A stretch of 64,000 nucleotides of DNA, from positions 2,379,964 through 2,443,963 of the forward strand of contig NC_018394.1 in NCBI RefSeq assembly GCF_000208865.1, given 5' to 3'. Position numbers and translations under genes: made by a program. Every line of letters begins with the position of its first letter. Position 1 is the first letter of the stretch. Of this stretch, positions 11,047-21,835 are shown one piece after another. The notes beneath the pieces are model-generated. The model did not search any database. It was not told the origin of the DNA and saw only the letters and a program-made list of their open reading frames with translations. Origin of the DNA: Neospora caninum Liverpool (lineage: Eukaryota > Apicomplexa > Conoidasida > Eucoccidiorida > Sarcocystidae).

Positions 11047-12550
11047 CTTCCGCGTCCCTGAGACGCAGCCGCGTCGAAAACCCGCGTCGAAAACCCGCGG
11101 ACGAGAACAACGGAGACAGTGGCGAGTGCGGCCCTGGAAACCACACACCAGGGAAAACAGACAGGCTCCACGTGAAGGTCCCGAGGAGCGAAGCCAGCAG
11201 TGATGCATACGGGGCCTCTGCCTCTCAGTGGTGTGTCACACGAAGACGGCTGGGCACGCCAGCGTGCAGTTGACGTTGCGAGCGTCGAGGCTCGCCCCTA
11301 GAAAGTCGAAAGCCCATCAACTGAGCTCGAATGTGTGCTCGGTGTGCACGGTTACACCACGAAGCGGCGAACAAGAACAGGGCGGCCCGGCAGGAATGCT
11401 AACCGCGTAAATCCGCACAGACACACACACATCTGGCCGCTCTGATGAAAGAGCGCGTCGAATCCGCGCAGCGGAAACGTAACCCGATCTGGTGAGAGAA
11501 TCGAGTCTCTGAACGGAATGTTTGTGCAAAGGAGGCAGCTGCCGTTTTAGACGAACTAACGTGAGAACGGCACACAAGCATGCAACGCTGTCAACGCGTG
11601 CGCAAGCGGGTGATCGCATCTAGCTGAGCACGCCCGCGAGAGAGGAAGGCGACTCCTTTTTTTCATAAAAGAAGAGTCCACAAATCCTCAACACCGCTCC
11701 AGTGTGAACATGCTTAAAGAGCTCAGCTACGTTCGAAGAAAAATCAAAGATTGGACGCCTGAGGAAGATGTGGCGAGCTGCGGCGCATCGCCGTGCGCTT
11801 CGAAAAGCGCAGCAGACGCTCGTCGTTCCTGGTTCTTGCGACACAAACAGCCGCATCTTGCATCTCCTTCCTGCCTCTCGAGTCCACTCGAGGAGACCGC
11901 TCCGCAGTTTTTTGCGCAGTTTTTCTCGCAGGTTTTCCCGCAGGCGACACCAAACCCTAACTTCGTTTGAATGCCTCTGCAGGACAGCTGTCTGGTGTGC
12001 AGTCCGTGTCGATGAGGAAGGAGAGGCAAAATGCTACGGACACGCCCGCAGCCCCCCTCACTGCAGGTTTAAACGTGTACGCGAGGACACGAATCTCCCG
12101 ATTCAGCGCAGTGTGTGTTGCAGCTGAGTTGTTATCTGAGTGGTAAGGCATGCCAAGAGTACGTAAGGAAAAAAGGAAGGTTAACCGCTGTTTTTAAAGC
12201 ACGCCCCGGTGGCGATGGGTTCGAGTCAGTGAGAAAAGTCTCTCGGGTGTTGCGTTCTCCCGAGTGTGTGTTCGCATCCACCCTCGCAAACCGTTACAAA
12301 AGAGAGGGTGCGGCAGTCACCGTCGTCCGAAACACTGGCAACAGGCGACGAAGCTTAACGCCCTGCACAAGTCGCAAATTGATCCCTGAGTTGCTTCCGC
12401 ATAGTTAGGGAAGCACGAAGGGAAACCCAGTAACAGAGAGGGTGGTGAAGGATACGGTATTTAGACCAGCCTTAGAGAAAGAAACACCCAAGCGAGAAAT
12501 GTTCAGGAAACACGAGCGTGAGCTGACCAGAAGCCGTTGATGAGCAAAAC
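11047..12550. other. Gene-poor interval upstream of MPI
   Basis: 5' flank of the isomerase gene. I see no frame with coding character and no recognisable RNA gene. Confidence 0.5.
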
Positions 12551-12748
12551 CTGCAGAACAGCGTTTTTCGGTACTCGTTTCCGAAATGACAGAGTGCCTC
12601 CGCTGCACTCGCTCGGGGTACATTCTGTGCCGCTGGGCAAAACGCTGGGTCGTCTTGTGCAAAGATGTAGCTGACGCAGCTTTGTGAGCCGCACGGGAAA
12701 AACATGTCTTCTTCGCTGGTCAGGATACGCACGTGTACGTCGATGGCA
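12551..12748 (-). CDS. Possible orphan internal exon, Cys-containing
   Basis: A pyrimidine/AT-rich tract ending in TTTCAG, then 198 bases, then CAG followed by GTTTTG. The enclosed frame (phase 2 in, phase 2 out) reads AIDVHVRILTSEEDMFFPCG and then a Cys-bearing helix-like part ending NEYRKTLFC. Five to seven cysteines are visible. No family is recognised and I found no phase-matching neighbour exon. It could be a far downstream exon of the kinase gene, part of a separate gene, or chance. Confidence 0.22.
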
Positions 12749-14093
12749 CTGAAATACGTGCACAAAAATGTGCCCGACGACGCTGGCGTGAACGCCGAAA
12801 AACTGGACGGTGTTCGGGGTGTTCTGTGTATATCGTCGCAAGAGGAAACGCGTCCTGCGCGACATGTGCACATCAAGGCTGCGCAGGCGCTGTGAAGGCC
12901 CGCTGCATTGCAAACAGACTCGCACCGGTGCGAGATCCTCAGTGATGGCTCGGGTGTGATTCTTGCATCACGGTCCTTTGCGACAGGATACGGTACACCA
13001 TCGGCATGGCCACGACAGACTGGAAAGGGGAGGCGCGCAGCGAGGTTGTGGGGAACTCAGCGTCAACCGTTCGCCCCGCAGATGAACCCTACGAACGTCT
13101 CGACTTTGCAAAGGACTGCCCAAGGCATGTGCGAGTCACCAAGTTGCTGCTGCATCCGTGCGAGAAATCGCGGACCTTTTTGGCACGCCTCGTTACAAAA
13201 ACTCCTCCGTCCCCAGAGGCTGGAAGCGATTGGCGCCATGGCCCGCTCGCGACGGGGCGGGTTCTGCGTGAGGTGAAGTCTGAGGAGTTGCCCCTGGACG
13301 CCGGATTCAGCTGAGATATGTTGCCGGCTCCGGCCTTGCCAGAAAAACACCCGAGGGCGGTGCGTCATCGTTTCCGCACTAAACGGGCGAATAACAGTCA
13401 ACTGACAACCCTTCAGTGAAACTGAAGAACTCGCGCCGTCGGCGGGATACCACTAGTGCGCCTGAGAGCCGAAACGCGCCTGCTGCTCAGTTGGTCCCCT
13501 GAACCACGGATGGGCCATCACACCCTCTAAGGAGAGACGTCGGTCCGGACTCGCCGCGAGCATTCCCCTGGCGTCGCAGAGCGCAGGAAAACACACAGAG
13601 CAAGAAAACCGCATTCTTACTGCTCGCGTCGGCCGCGGCTCGTCGCGTCAGCAAGTGGGTTCACCCCCCGGTTTGGGACTCGCCTGGAGGCCGCAGGTTT
13701 TTGAAAAAACATGCGCTCGCAAATCAGTCCCAAGGAACGTTCGCACCAGACCAAAACACCGACACTTCTCTACAGAGCAGTCTAGTGGTGTCCTGGCTAG
13801 CTCAGAAGATTCACGTAGCACAAGCGACACGGAGGGGAAAAGCGCCCCGCGCCCTCCTAGGGCGCGGTTCGAGACGCGAGGCAATGCCTTCGGTCCGGGG
13901 AAATGAAGGCTCCAGTCAGGAACGTCGCGAAACTCGGGCATCGCTCTGTGTCGCACGGGTCTAGCATTTATCCTCACCCGTTGCAGCCAGCGCATGTCTT
14001 TGAATACTCACGCGACGCTTGAGGGTGTTAACTCCAGAGGCTACGGATTGGTCAGCGGTTCGCGTTTACGGTGTCCCGAGAGTCTCGACCTAC
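12749..14093. other. 3' region of the kinase gene, structure unresolved
   Basis: Between the possible exon at 12748 and the last firmly supported kinase exon at 14094. A minus-strand frame at 13995-13648 contains NARPVRHRAMPEFRDVPDW, which resembles the end of a kinase C-lobe, but its phase does not match the 14094 donor through a canonical acceptor. A plus-strand frame of 102 codons (13006-13314) has no supporting features and is probably chance. Confidence 0.4.
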
Positions 14094-17000
14094 CTGAGTA
14101 TGTCTTTCGCTTCCCGCGACAGCTTCGGGAGACCCCGGAAACCCATCCGTGGCGCAGCTCCGCCGATCAGAGCAAGGCAATATTCCATGTCGCTAGAGAA
14201 GACCGTTCCGGCATCTTCGTCGGCCGTGGGTGGAGGCTGACGACTGGAGACGCCTTCGTCTGGCCTCCCTTCCCTCCGCAGTCGAGCACCTTCATCAGAC
14301 TCTCTGGGGGTTTCGTCTCGGCATTCATTTGTCCGCGGCCTCTCTCCCCCTGTCGGCGTGAGCTCACGCCCGACTTGGGCGTTTCCAGATTTGTTTTGCG
14401 TCGCGGGCAAAGTGAGTCCAGCGCCGGAGGGAGCGCACCAGCCGTCGCTCCAACCGGCCGGCCGCAGGAAGGGGTGCCGACCTGTCAAGAGAATGGCGAG
14501 GAGACAGCCAAGAGCCCAGACGTCTTTTTTCTCTCCATCCAAGAACGCCTCGGAGCTGTCCAGGGAACCGAGACCAAGAAGACAGGCGTTCAGGAACGGG
14601 CGGGTAGTCTGCCCCGTCGTTTCCTGCTCAGAAGCCGCGCTGGGTCCCCCGCAAGCTTCAGAGTCTGGCGCGCTCGGCAACGGGCAAAATTCCTCAGGGG
14701 GAATAAACACGCGAGAGGTGCCTGCGGGCACACACAAAGACGAGCAAAACGCTGGTAAAACCGACATCGTTCCCAATGATTCGACAACACACAGTCTCTC
14801 TGTCCTCCTCTCCCCCCTGGGTCTTCTGTCGCTCCTCGTGTGGGACACTGCGGAACAAGGAAAGACCTCGGTTTCGCGCGCCCGACAAGACCATCCGCGA
14901 GGACACTTCCCGGTGATTTGCTCTTGACACCACAAACGTGCGTGCGACTCCAGTCTCGCTGTGAGGCTCGCCACTGCCGCACCCTGCCCGAGGCGCCGTC
15001 TCGGAAGCACCAGTTTTGTGGATGATCAAAGACACACTCGATTTCCGGCAGAAGAGGCGTGAAACTTGAACGCCCAACCCAGACACGGACCGAGAGGAAA
15101 TGGGGAAGAAAAACAATGAACTGATGACCATCACTTGCCACACGAATCAGTAGGAAGTCCGCCTCGATCGAGTGCAGAGCTGCGCACACGCCAGCTTTCT
15201 GTCTGCCCCGTTCACAAACCACGGTGTTTGTCATGGACGTACCTCCCGGATGGACGCATGCCGTTCCTTTCACGCCACTCTGGGCGCTGTCGAAATCAAC
15301 AAGAAGGCAACGGATGCGGGGTGCTCCCGTCTCCTTCACACGCCGTTCCTGTCTGTAAAGTGCCGGCTCTCGGCGCCTCTCCGTGGCGTCGCTGCTTCCG
15401 CTTGCGTCTTCTGTATCGCTGCCGTCGTCCGCATCCGTGTTTTTCCCCGCGTCGCTGTCTCGGCTCGCCTGGTGATTCCGACCCGTCCGTCCGCCGCCGA
15501 CTGAAGGTTTCTCGGCCAGGTTCGCCAGTGTTTCGTCGCGAGCGACCACCCTCAAATCGCTCCCCTGTCGCGTGTTTGAATCTCGCTGCCGATGGCCCTC
15601 CGGCCGCTGCGCCGACTCCAGAGGCTTCGACCCCCAGGCAACCGTCGGGTGAAGAGACACTCGGCGGACGAGCGCGGGAGCGAAGGGTTCAGCGACAACC
15701 ACGTTTCCAGGTTTGATGTCCAAGTGAAAGATGCGTTCCGCATGCAAGGCCCGTACAGCAGAGACCAGCTGGTGTGCCAGGAAAACCGCAAAGGGACACA
15801 AGGCAGTCGGACACCCGAGTGGAGGGAAAAGCGTTCAGGTGCCTCTGCTAAAACTACCCCTAGACGTCCCGTGTCTGGCGTAGGAGTCGGGGAACGAGGC
15901 TCGTAGTGCATGCACAGTGTACGTGGGAGTTTTTGCTACGTGTTTGTGAGTTTGCGGTTCGCCTCCCCACTGGGACGTCTGCCACGAAGCTGCTCGCGTG
16001 AGTAAAACGATTGGTTGGTGTTTCCGTGCCTCGTGAAGGTCTGGGATTCAAAGGGAAACACCAAAAAGTTCTCCCCCTGCCCCGTGGTTCTTTCCTCCTG
16101 AGCTGAGCCCTGAGGGAGCGCTGAAAACTGTATCCAGTCCGGTCTCTTCAGGACACGATTTCAACGTCCGCTTGGGGCTGGCCGATGAAATGCACACACA
16201 GAAAACCGATATTTGAGGAGTCACGCCGACCGTTCAACGAACATGTCGGGGCCGCATTCCGTAGAAGGAAAGTCGCTTACCTGCCGAAGAACCTCTCGAG
16301 CGGTCGCCTCCAATAAAACGTACGTGGAGCCCTCCCGAGGCGCCTTGCACTCTCCGGCGACAGACGACGCGCCTGAGGCTTCACCCACAGAAACAAGCAA
16401 TCTCCGTTTCGCTGCGACCATCGCGTGAGCTGGTAGCCGCAAAAGAAAGACACAGCGCCCTGAAAAGAGGAAGGCGCGAGACGAGAAAGGACAGCGATCT
16501 CGGCAGCTCTCAAACCCTGTGTCGATGATAGCCGTCTGAAGAGTCCTGCATGATGGACTTCCAGACGTGCCTCAACAAAACCTCGAGGCGGATTTGAAGA
16601 GGCCGGAGCTGGCGTCATAAGCAGGGAACAGAGGAAAGATCGACGAGCTGAGAGGAACCCGGGAAGGGCGCGAGGTCTGCCCCGGCATGGACACCCACGG
16701 CCCCTGTCGGCAGCTGCAGTGCGTACCTCCGCGAGTATTTTCCGCCGTTCGAACGTCACGGACGGGAACGCAGTACACCATGGAGGCGTCGCCACTAGCA
16801 GGGGGCGGGGGAAACGGCGAAGTGCTGGGCAGCGTCCGCGTTTCGCTGCCTTCTCCGTTCCCTCCGATTGCACTCGAAAGGCCCTGAGAGCCGTGGGAGT
16901 CCGTTTGCGCTTTGGCGGGTCTCGAGGGGAGATCGCGAAGTTTCTGGGCCAGCGGGACGCCGCCGTCTTGGAGAACCAAAGAGACGGAGGCGAACGGCCA

Positions 17001-19529
17001 ATCGCAGAGAGACGACGAGGACGAATGCGAATCCGGAGAGGACACCGTCCGTGGACGCCGCTCTTCCGACCGCTCAGCAGGGGACAGAGGGGTCGCTTCG
17101 ACGGTCGACGAAGGCGAGCGATCAGGCGAGCGCATAAGGCCCTGGGAAGAGCAGCGCTGGACCCCACAACCCCAACTGACATCGGCCGAAGAGACAAGTG
17201 ATACAGAGTCACGTAGTCTTTGGAAAAAAGGGCTGCCTTTTCTTCAGACGTTTTTCATAAAAAGGAATGGGTAGCTGTGCCCGATCGTGACGCAAACCGG
17301 TGTTGAACGGTAACACGTGTCTGTGTCGCTTCGCCTCTTTGTTCGCGGATCTGTGTGCGTGAGTCTACAAATTTGGGCAAGTATGCGCGCGTGGATTTGT
17401 TCACATGGAAACAGGCGTATACAGTGATCTGTGCATCCACATACACGCGCGCACTTTGACAGACGCGACGCGTGTACAGGTGCCAAGGCTGGCAATCAAA
17501 TCACGCAGCGTCGGTCATATCCGCACGGAGCGCAGCCGCTCCTCAGGACGCGAATCCTTTCTTCTTGCTTGACTCACCACCGCAAGCAGCTGGGCGACGT
17601 GAGGATGGCGAATGCGCCTGTGAAACTCCACGACCCTCTGGATCTGGCCACAAGCGCGACAAACACACAGGCGCACCCCAAAACTCAAGCAAACTGACCG
17701 CTACTCATCAGGCATCCCCCGCTAGCTTCTGGGAAAGGCCTCGCATCCTTACGACTTGGCGCCGCTTCATCGGCCAGCTGGAGAAGGGAACGAAGATCTC
17801 CTCGTCCAACTTGTGGTACGTCTGATCCGGCGACAGAAAAAAAGGAGCGACGCAAAGGACAGCGTCATTGCAATTCACCTATATAAACCGCGTTGTTCCG
17901 GGCTCCTGCCGGGAGAACCGATTCGATCCTTTTTCTCGCGAACAAACGACAGAGCTCAGCTACCAAACAAAATGCGTTGCTCGAAGGCAAGGGCCTCATG
18001 CGACGCCGACACTCCTCGTAGGGTTGATCGATACCGCCAAGATGCGCTCCAGCAAGTGCAAACGGAGGCCGCATGATGAGGCGACAGAAAGCAAACCGTG
18101 GTATGTAGTAAGTTGACATTAAAGCGTATCCAGCGCAACGGGATCGAGCGTGGCTGTTCTTGTTGAGAACGCGAGGACACGGTTGCCCCGGCAATCTCCT
18201 CTCAGAGCCACTGACGCAGAGTCGCGCGCCCCAACCCTAGGCGTTTGACGGAGGAAGAGTTAACACGAGCCGCGCCCGAGCGCCTGCAGTTTTCGCCACA
18301 CAGGTGTTTATGGAGGGAGAGTCTTGTCCACGCAGTCGTGTTGATGAGCATCCCGCCCTCCCACCTGAAAGCGTCGACTCAATTGGGGGAGTAAGTGCTA
18401 CGCTGTAGAGCCGCCTGCTTACCTTCACAACGCAAGAGGATAAGCCAAGCCTCGGCAGCGACCTTTGTTCACCCTGTAGTGAAGCCGCCGAGACGCGATC
18501 CTCCTTGCCTTCCGCTTTGCCGGTGCACTGCGGAGAGGGTGACGGCAAGCGGTCGGCTTCCCGTGAGGCGACCGCGCGTCCTGCGCCTCTTCTGATCCGT
18601 TTCTCGACGTCGCTGTCGCCACTGCGCGCACATTCCCTGGCTCGGGCTGGTTCTGTCTCCGTTGGCGTCAGCAGTGCGGAGGCAGGACTCTGGAAAGCTG
18701 CCTGTAGTTTAGATCTCTTACTTCGCCTTCTCCCCTCTCCGCTTCTGCCGTCGCCGTGCTGTGCTCCGGGCCAGGTTCCGGCGGAGTCGCGCTGAGGGAG
18801 CCGTCGCGTGGGATTCGACGGTCTTCCCGGACTGCTGTCACTCGCCCCCGCCTTGCCGCTGCTTCCAGTCCGGTGTCCCTCCGATTCGTCAGCGTCTCGC
18901 TCTGCCTCTTCGCCGAACCCTTCGCCGAACCCTTTTCCGGACACAGCGTCTCGCTCGGCGCATGCTTCGTTGCCAGGACGGACCGGAAGGCAAAGTGGCC
19001 ATCGCTCCACACGCGTCTCTGCGGGGCTAAGATACAGCAGGCGGGGCGCTGCGCCTACACCACAGAGAGAGCGGTCGCGAAGGAACAGGACAGCGCCGCA
19101 GCGAAGGTGCACAGCGCAAAACCATTATTGGCGGGAACGGCAGCTATCCCAGGGAAAACGGGAACGGTGTGATGAGACAAGCAGGGAAACGCGGCCTTGT
19201 TTGGCTGAAGAGAACCTTCCCGTGAGTACGGACCACAGCCCACGCGTCTCCCACTGCCCGACGCAGCTGCACTTCGAGAGGGATTGGAACATCAGCTGGG
19301 GCAATGACTTACGTTTCTGGAGAATTGAGCTGGCACGTGGCGCGGCCTCGAGTCCGTCGCCTCCGCCTCCCAGAGTCTCCCATCCTGGCAACGGCACCCA
19401 CATCCGCAGTGCGTTTCGTTCCAACTTTCTCAGCGCTCTTGCCTTCAGCGCCGTTGTCTCTTGAGGTTCCCGGCGCGCTTGGTTTGGCTTTCGGCGGACG
19501 TTCGCGCGAATTGCAGAGGGCGAGGACGT
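14094..19529 (-). CDS. Divergent protein kinase with DFD motif (at least eight exons, both ends unresolved)
   Basis: Phase-consistent exons, 5' to 3': 19529-19313 (start uncertain), 19054-18423, 17821-17753, 17643-17578, 17141-16727, 16459-16281, 15768-15243, 14721-14094. The joined product shows a kinase fold: SSCVVKTYHK (beta-3 Lys), RVVEFHRRIRHPHVAQLLAV (helix C and after), SLVLQDGGVPLAQKLRDL (hinge), AERIFHLDIKPGNVVV (catalytic loop with Asp, Lys and Asn), LLVDFDSAQ (DFG replaced by DFD), FIPPEEF (in place of APE) and KDVWALGCLLAILLTGRHPF (helix F). The glycine loop is not recognisable, and long acidic or Ser-rich insertions sit before beta-3 and between the catalytic loop and DFD. This pattern recalls coccidian ROP-type and glycine-loop-less kinases, but no signal peptide was found because the N-terminus is unresolved. 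The exon after 14094 must enter in phase 2; candidates lie at 14015-13650. Confidence 0.72.
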
Positions 19530-21247
19530 CTCAGCGATGACGAGTCACCGACGAGGGCCGGCGTCCCGCTCCCCAAGACCATTCTTTTGCTTCGCAGAGC
19601 GAAAGCGCAAGGAGACGGAAGAGACAGCCAGGCGGCGTCAGCGCTACAACGGGTTCAAACGCACTCCTAAGATCTTCCAATCACCACGGGCTCTTTCTTC
19701 AGCCTCTTTCAGGCATCGCTACCGTGTGCCGCTGAGATGGTATATCCGAAGGCCTCGTTCCTGCGGGGCTCCAAGGAAACAGTCTTCTGCTTGGCGGATC
19801 TCTCCGAACGGTCGCATCCTCTGGCAAGCACTGCCTGACGGATCAAGTGAGCAGCAAAGTTCGGAGCGCCCAACGGCTGCGCCCGACGCGACAGCAGGAA
19901 TGCCGCATTCGCGCCTGACGTGTGAGTTCTTCTGGAAGAGGACTGCACGCACTTGAAGCCCGAGAGGGTGTAAACCTGGTGACTCGCGCCAAAGAGTACA
20001 AAACGCGTACAGCTTGTCGAGAGAAGCACGACCAGGATGGTGATGCACACAACCTTTCAGGTGTACATACAGCGGCCGTCTGGGTGTACACACTGAGAAA
20101 CTCTTTCGGGCGGTTAAAAGGAAAAGAGTCGAGCGTCTCAGCGGGCGTGCCTAGGGTTTTTCACGGCTGGGCATTCGACTGTCGGCTAGTCGAGTGTGTA
20201 TGGTGTGCCGGCATGCGTACAGCCAGCCGAAGCTTCGTGAGATACTGTCCGTAACCATGCCCGTTGTCGCAGCTGGAAAGGGTACAGACGTTGAGACGGG
20301 AAACCAGGACACAAAGATACGCTCGGGGAGTGGGTCCGTGTGCTGAGCGCGGTGCGAAACTACGGAACAAGGGCGCTGGTGGCTCAATCTGAATCTCAAG
20401 TCGGGGCCCGAGAGGCCGCGAGCGATCCCCGCGACGCTGAGCGACAAAAGTCGGCCAAAAACGGTGTTCAAGAAAAAGTCCGCTTCGGCGAAATCAAGAG
20501 CCTAAAGGCGGAATTGGCGGCGGCGCGTTTTTCTAAAAGTAAACACCTTCGGTTTTCCGTTGAACTAAGATACGCTGCGCATGCAAGCGCATGCAGCTCG
20601 ACGGGAAGGGCGGTTTCGAGTTGCTTTCCTCGCGACAGCCCACAAACACCCGAGAGGCATCTCCCTACAGACAAAGGAATCGAAAAGGACTGTTCTTTAC
20701 TTTCCCCTATGTCGCCACTGTGAGCAGCCAGTTCCTGGGATCCGGCGAACGCCGTCCATTTCAAGACACTATTGCCGTTGCACGATCGTGAACGGCCTTG
20801 TGCGTCGAGGGGCGTCAAGCGCCACGGTTAAACTCCGTTGTCTCAACCTGTTGAACTGCCATCTAACGCAAGCACACTTCGGTAGCATCTGTATGCTTTT
20901 GTGTGCAGAGGCAGGCCGCCCACCGACGGCGGGAACACGGCTCAAAAAAAGAGTCGCCTTGCCTCGCGTGTCCTCTGAGTATTCTGCGAGCCGCCTCGAC
21001 GTCTCCTACAAGTACGTCCAGGAAACTTGGTGCCAGGCACTTCTCTCTCATGCCTTTGTCAAACGCTGAAGCAGTCTGGGACGTTTTCGATCCGTCCTTT
21101 ACTTCGTCTCTGCCGCGTTCCCCAACTCTGTCGCTTCCTGCGGCTTCGCTGCGTGCGTGCCTCGGCTGCCGCACGCGCGTCCGGGTTTTTCCCTGAGTCT
21201 CTCTTTTCCGGTTTCCCTCTCCAAATCCGCTCCCCTGTTCCGCATCA
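19530..21247. other. Interval between kinase 5' part and the FAM241-like gene
   Basis: Divergent flanks: the missing first exon or exons of the minus-strand kinase probably lie here, together with the promoter of the plus-strand gene at 21248. No frame could be joined with confidence. Two close GCATGC motifs occur at 20579 and 20589. Confidence 0.4.
20579..20594. promoter_or_regulatory. Paired GCATGC motifs (candidate AP2-type sites)
   Basis: GCATGC at 20579-20584 and again at 20589-20594, ten bases apart (about one helical turn), in the noncoding gap between divergently oriented genes. GCATGC/TGCATGC is an established cis-element class in apicomplexans and is bound by some AP2-domain factors. 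Function here is inferred only. Confidence 0.4.
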
Positions 21248-21835
21248 ATGGTTGTCGTCGTCAATGGAGAGATCTTGCCCGACAGTGACCCTAGAGCGGT
21301 CCGTGCGCGCCAAAAGCGTGGGCTCTCCTCGCCGTCCTCTTCAGCCGCTTCGTCCGCCGGCAGTCGCGCAGCGCCCGACGGAGGTTTGAGCCGTCGCTCG
21401 ATTTCCTCTTTCTTGTCCCGTGCTGCGCGAACGGGTCAGGCGAGTCTTTTTGGCCGGGAGAATCGCCGAACTGTAACGGTTCCCCCTCTGTCTTTCATTG
21501 GAAAACCCGCGGTGGAAGTTCCAGTGTACATACTCGTCGTCGCCGCCGTGCTGATCGCCCTCCTTGGCGTGCAGGGTGCCGTCTTTGTAGCGCTTGTCTA
21601 CCTTTTCTACACTCCCTGGACGCATGACACCAACCGCGCCCCGTCGCCTTCCTCCTGGCCTCGAGAGGCCGCAGGCTCAGGAGCGAGAACGTTGTCTTCC
21701 CCGTCTCGCGGCGGTTCGACCGGTGAGCGATCGAGGCGGGTGCTCGGCGAGGAAGAGAGAGAAGCGCGCATGCAGCGACTCTCGCAGCCGCAGAAAGAAG
21801 CTTCGGCAGACGACCGCGACAAGGATACACATTGA
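21248..21835 (+). CDS. Small membrane protein of the FAM241/DUF4605 type
   Basis: Single-exon frame of 195 codons. The N-terminus, VVVVNGEILPDSDPRAVRAR, matches the conserved opening of the FAM241 family (NGEI, then an acidic DPR turn). The membrane segment VYILVVAAVLIALLGVQGAV at about residues 93-112, followed by FVALVYLFY, matches the conserved C-terminal hydrophobic hairpin of that family, including the LGV-G-core and LVYL. A Ser/Ala-rich linker lies between the two. Unlike the short animal proteins, it carries about 70 extra charged residues (Arg, Glu, Ser) after the membrane part. The molecular role of the family is poorly defined; ER or endolysosomal membranes have been suggested for the animal members. 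The start is the first ATG and the conserved block begins within six residues of it. Confidence 0.75.
   Translation: MVVVVNGEILPDSDPRAVRARQKRGLSSPSSSAASSAGSRAAPDGGLSRRSISSFLSRAARTGQASLFGRENRRTVTVPPLSFIGKPAVEVPVYILVVAAVLIALLGVQGAVFVALVYLFYTPWTHDTNRAPSPSSWPREAAGSGARTLSSPSRGGSTGERSRRVLGEEEREARMQRLSQPQKEASADDRDKDTH

Noticed and set aside
10186..11061. 291-codon plus-strand frame
   Set aside because: Lies entirely antisense to the clearly identified isomerase exon 1.
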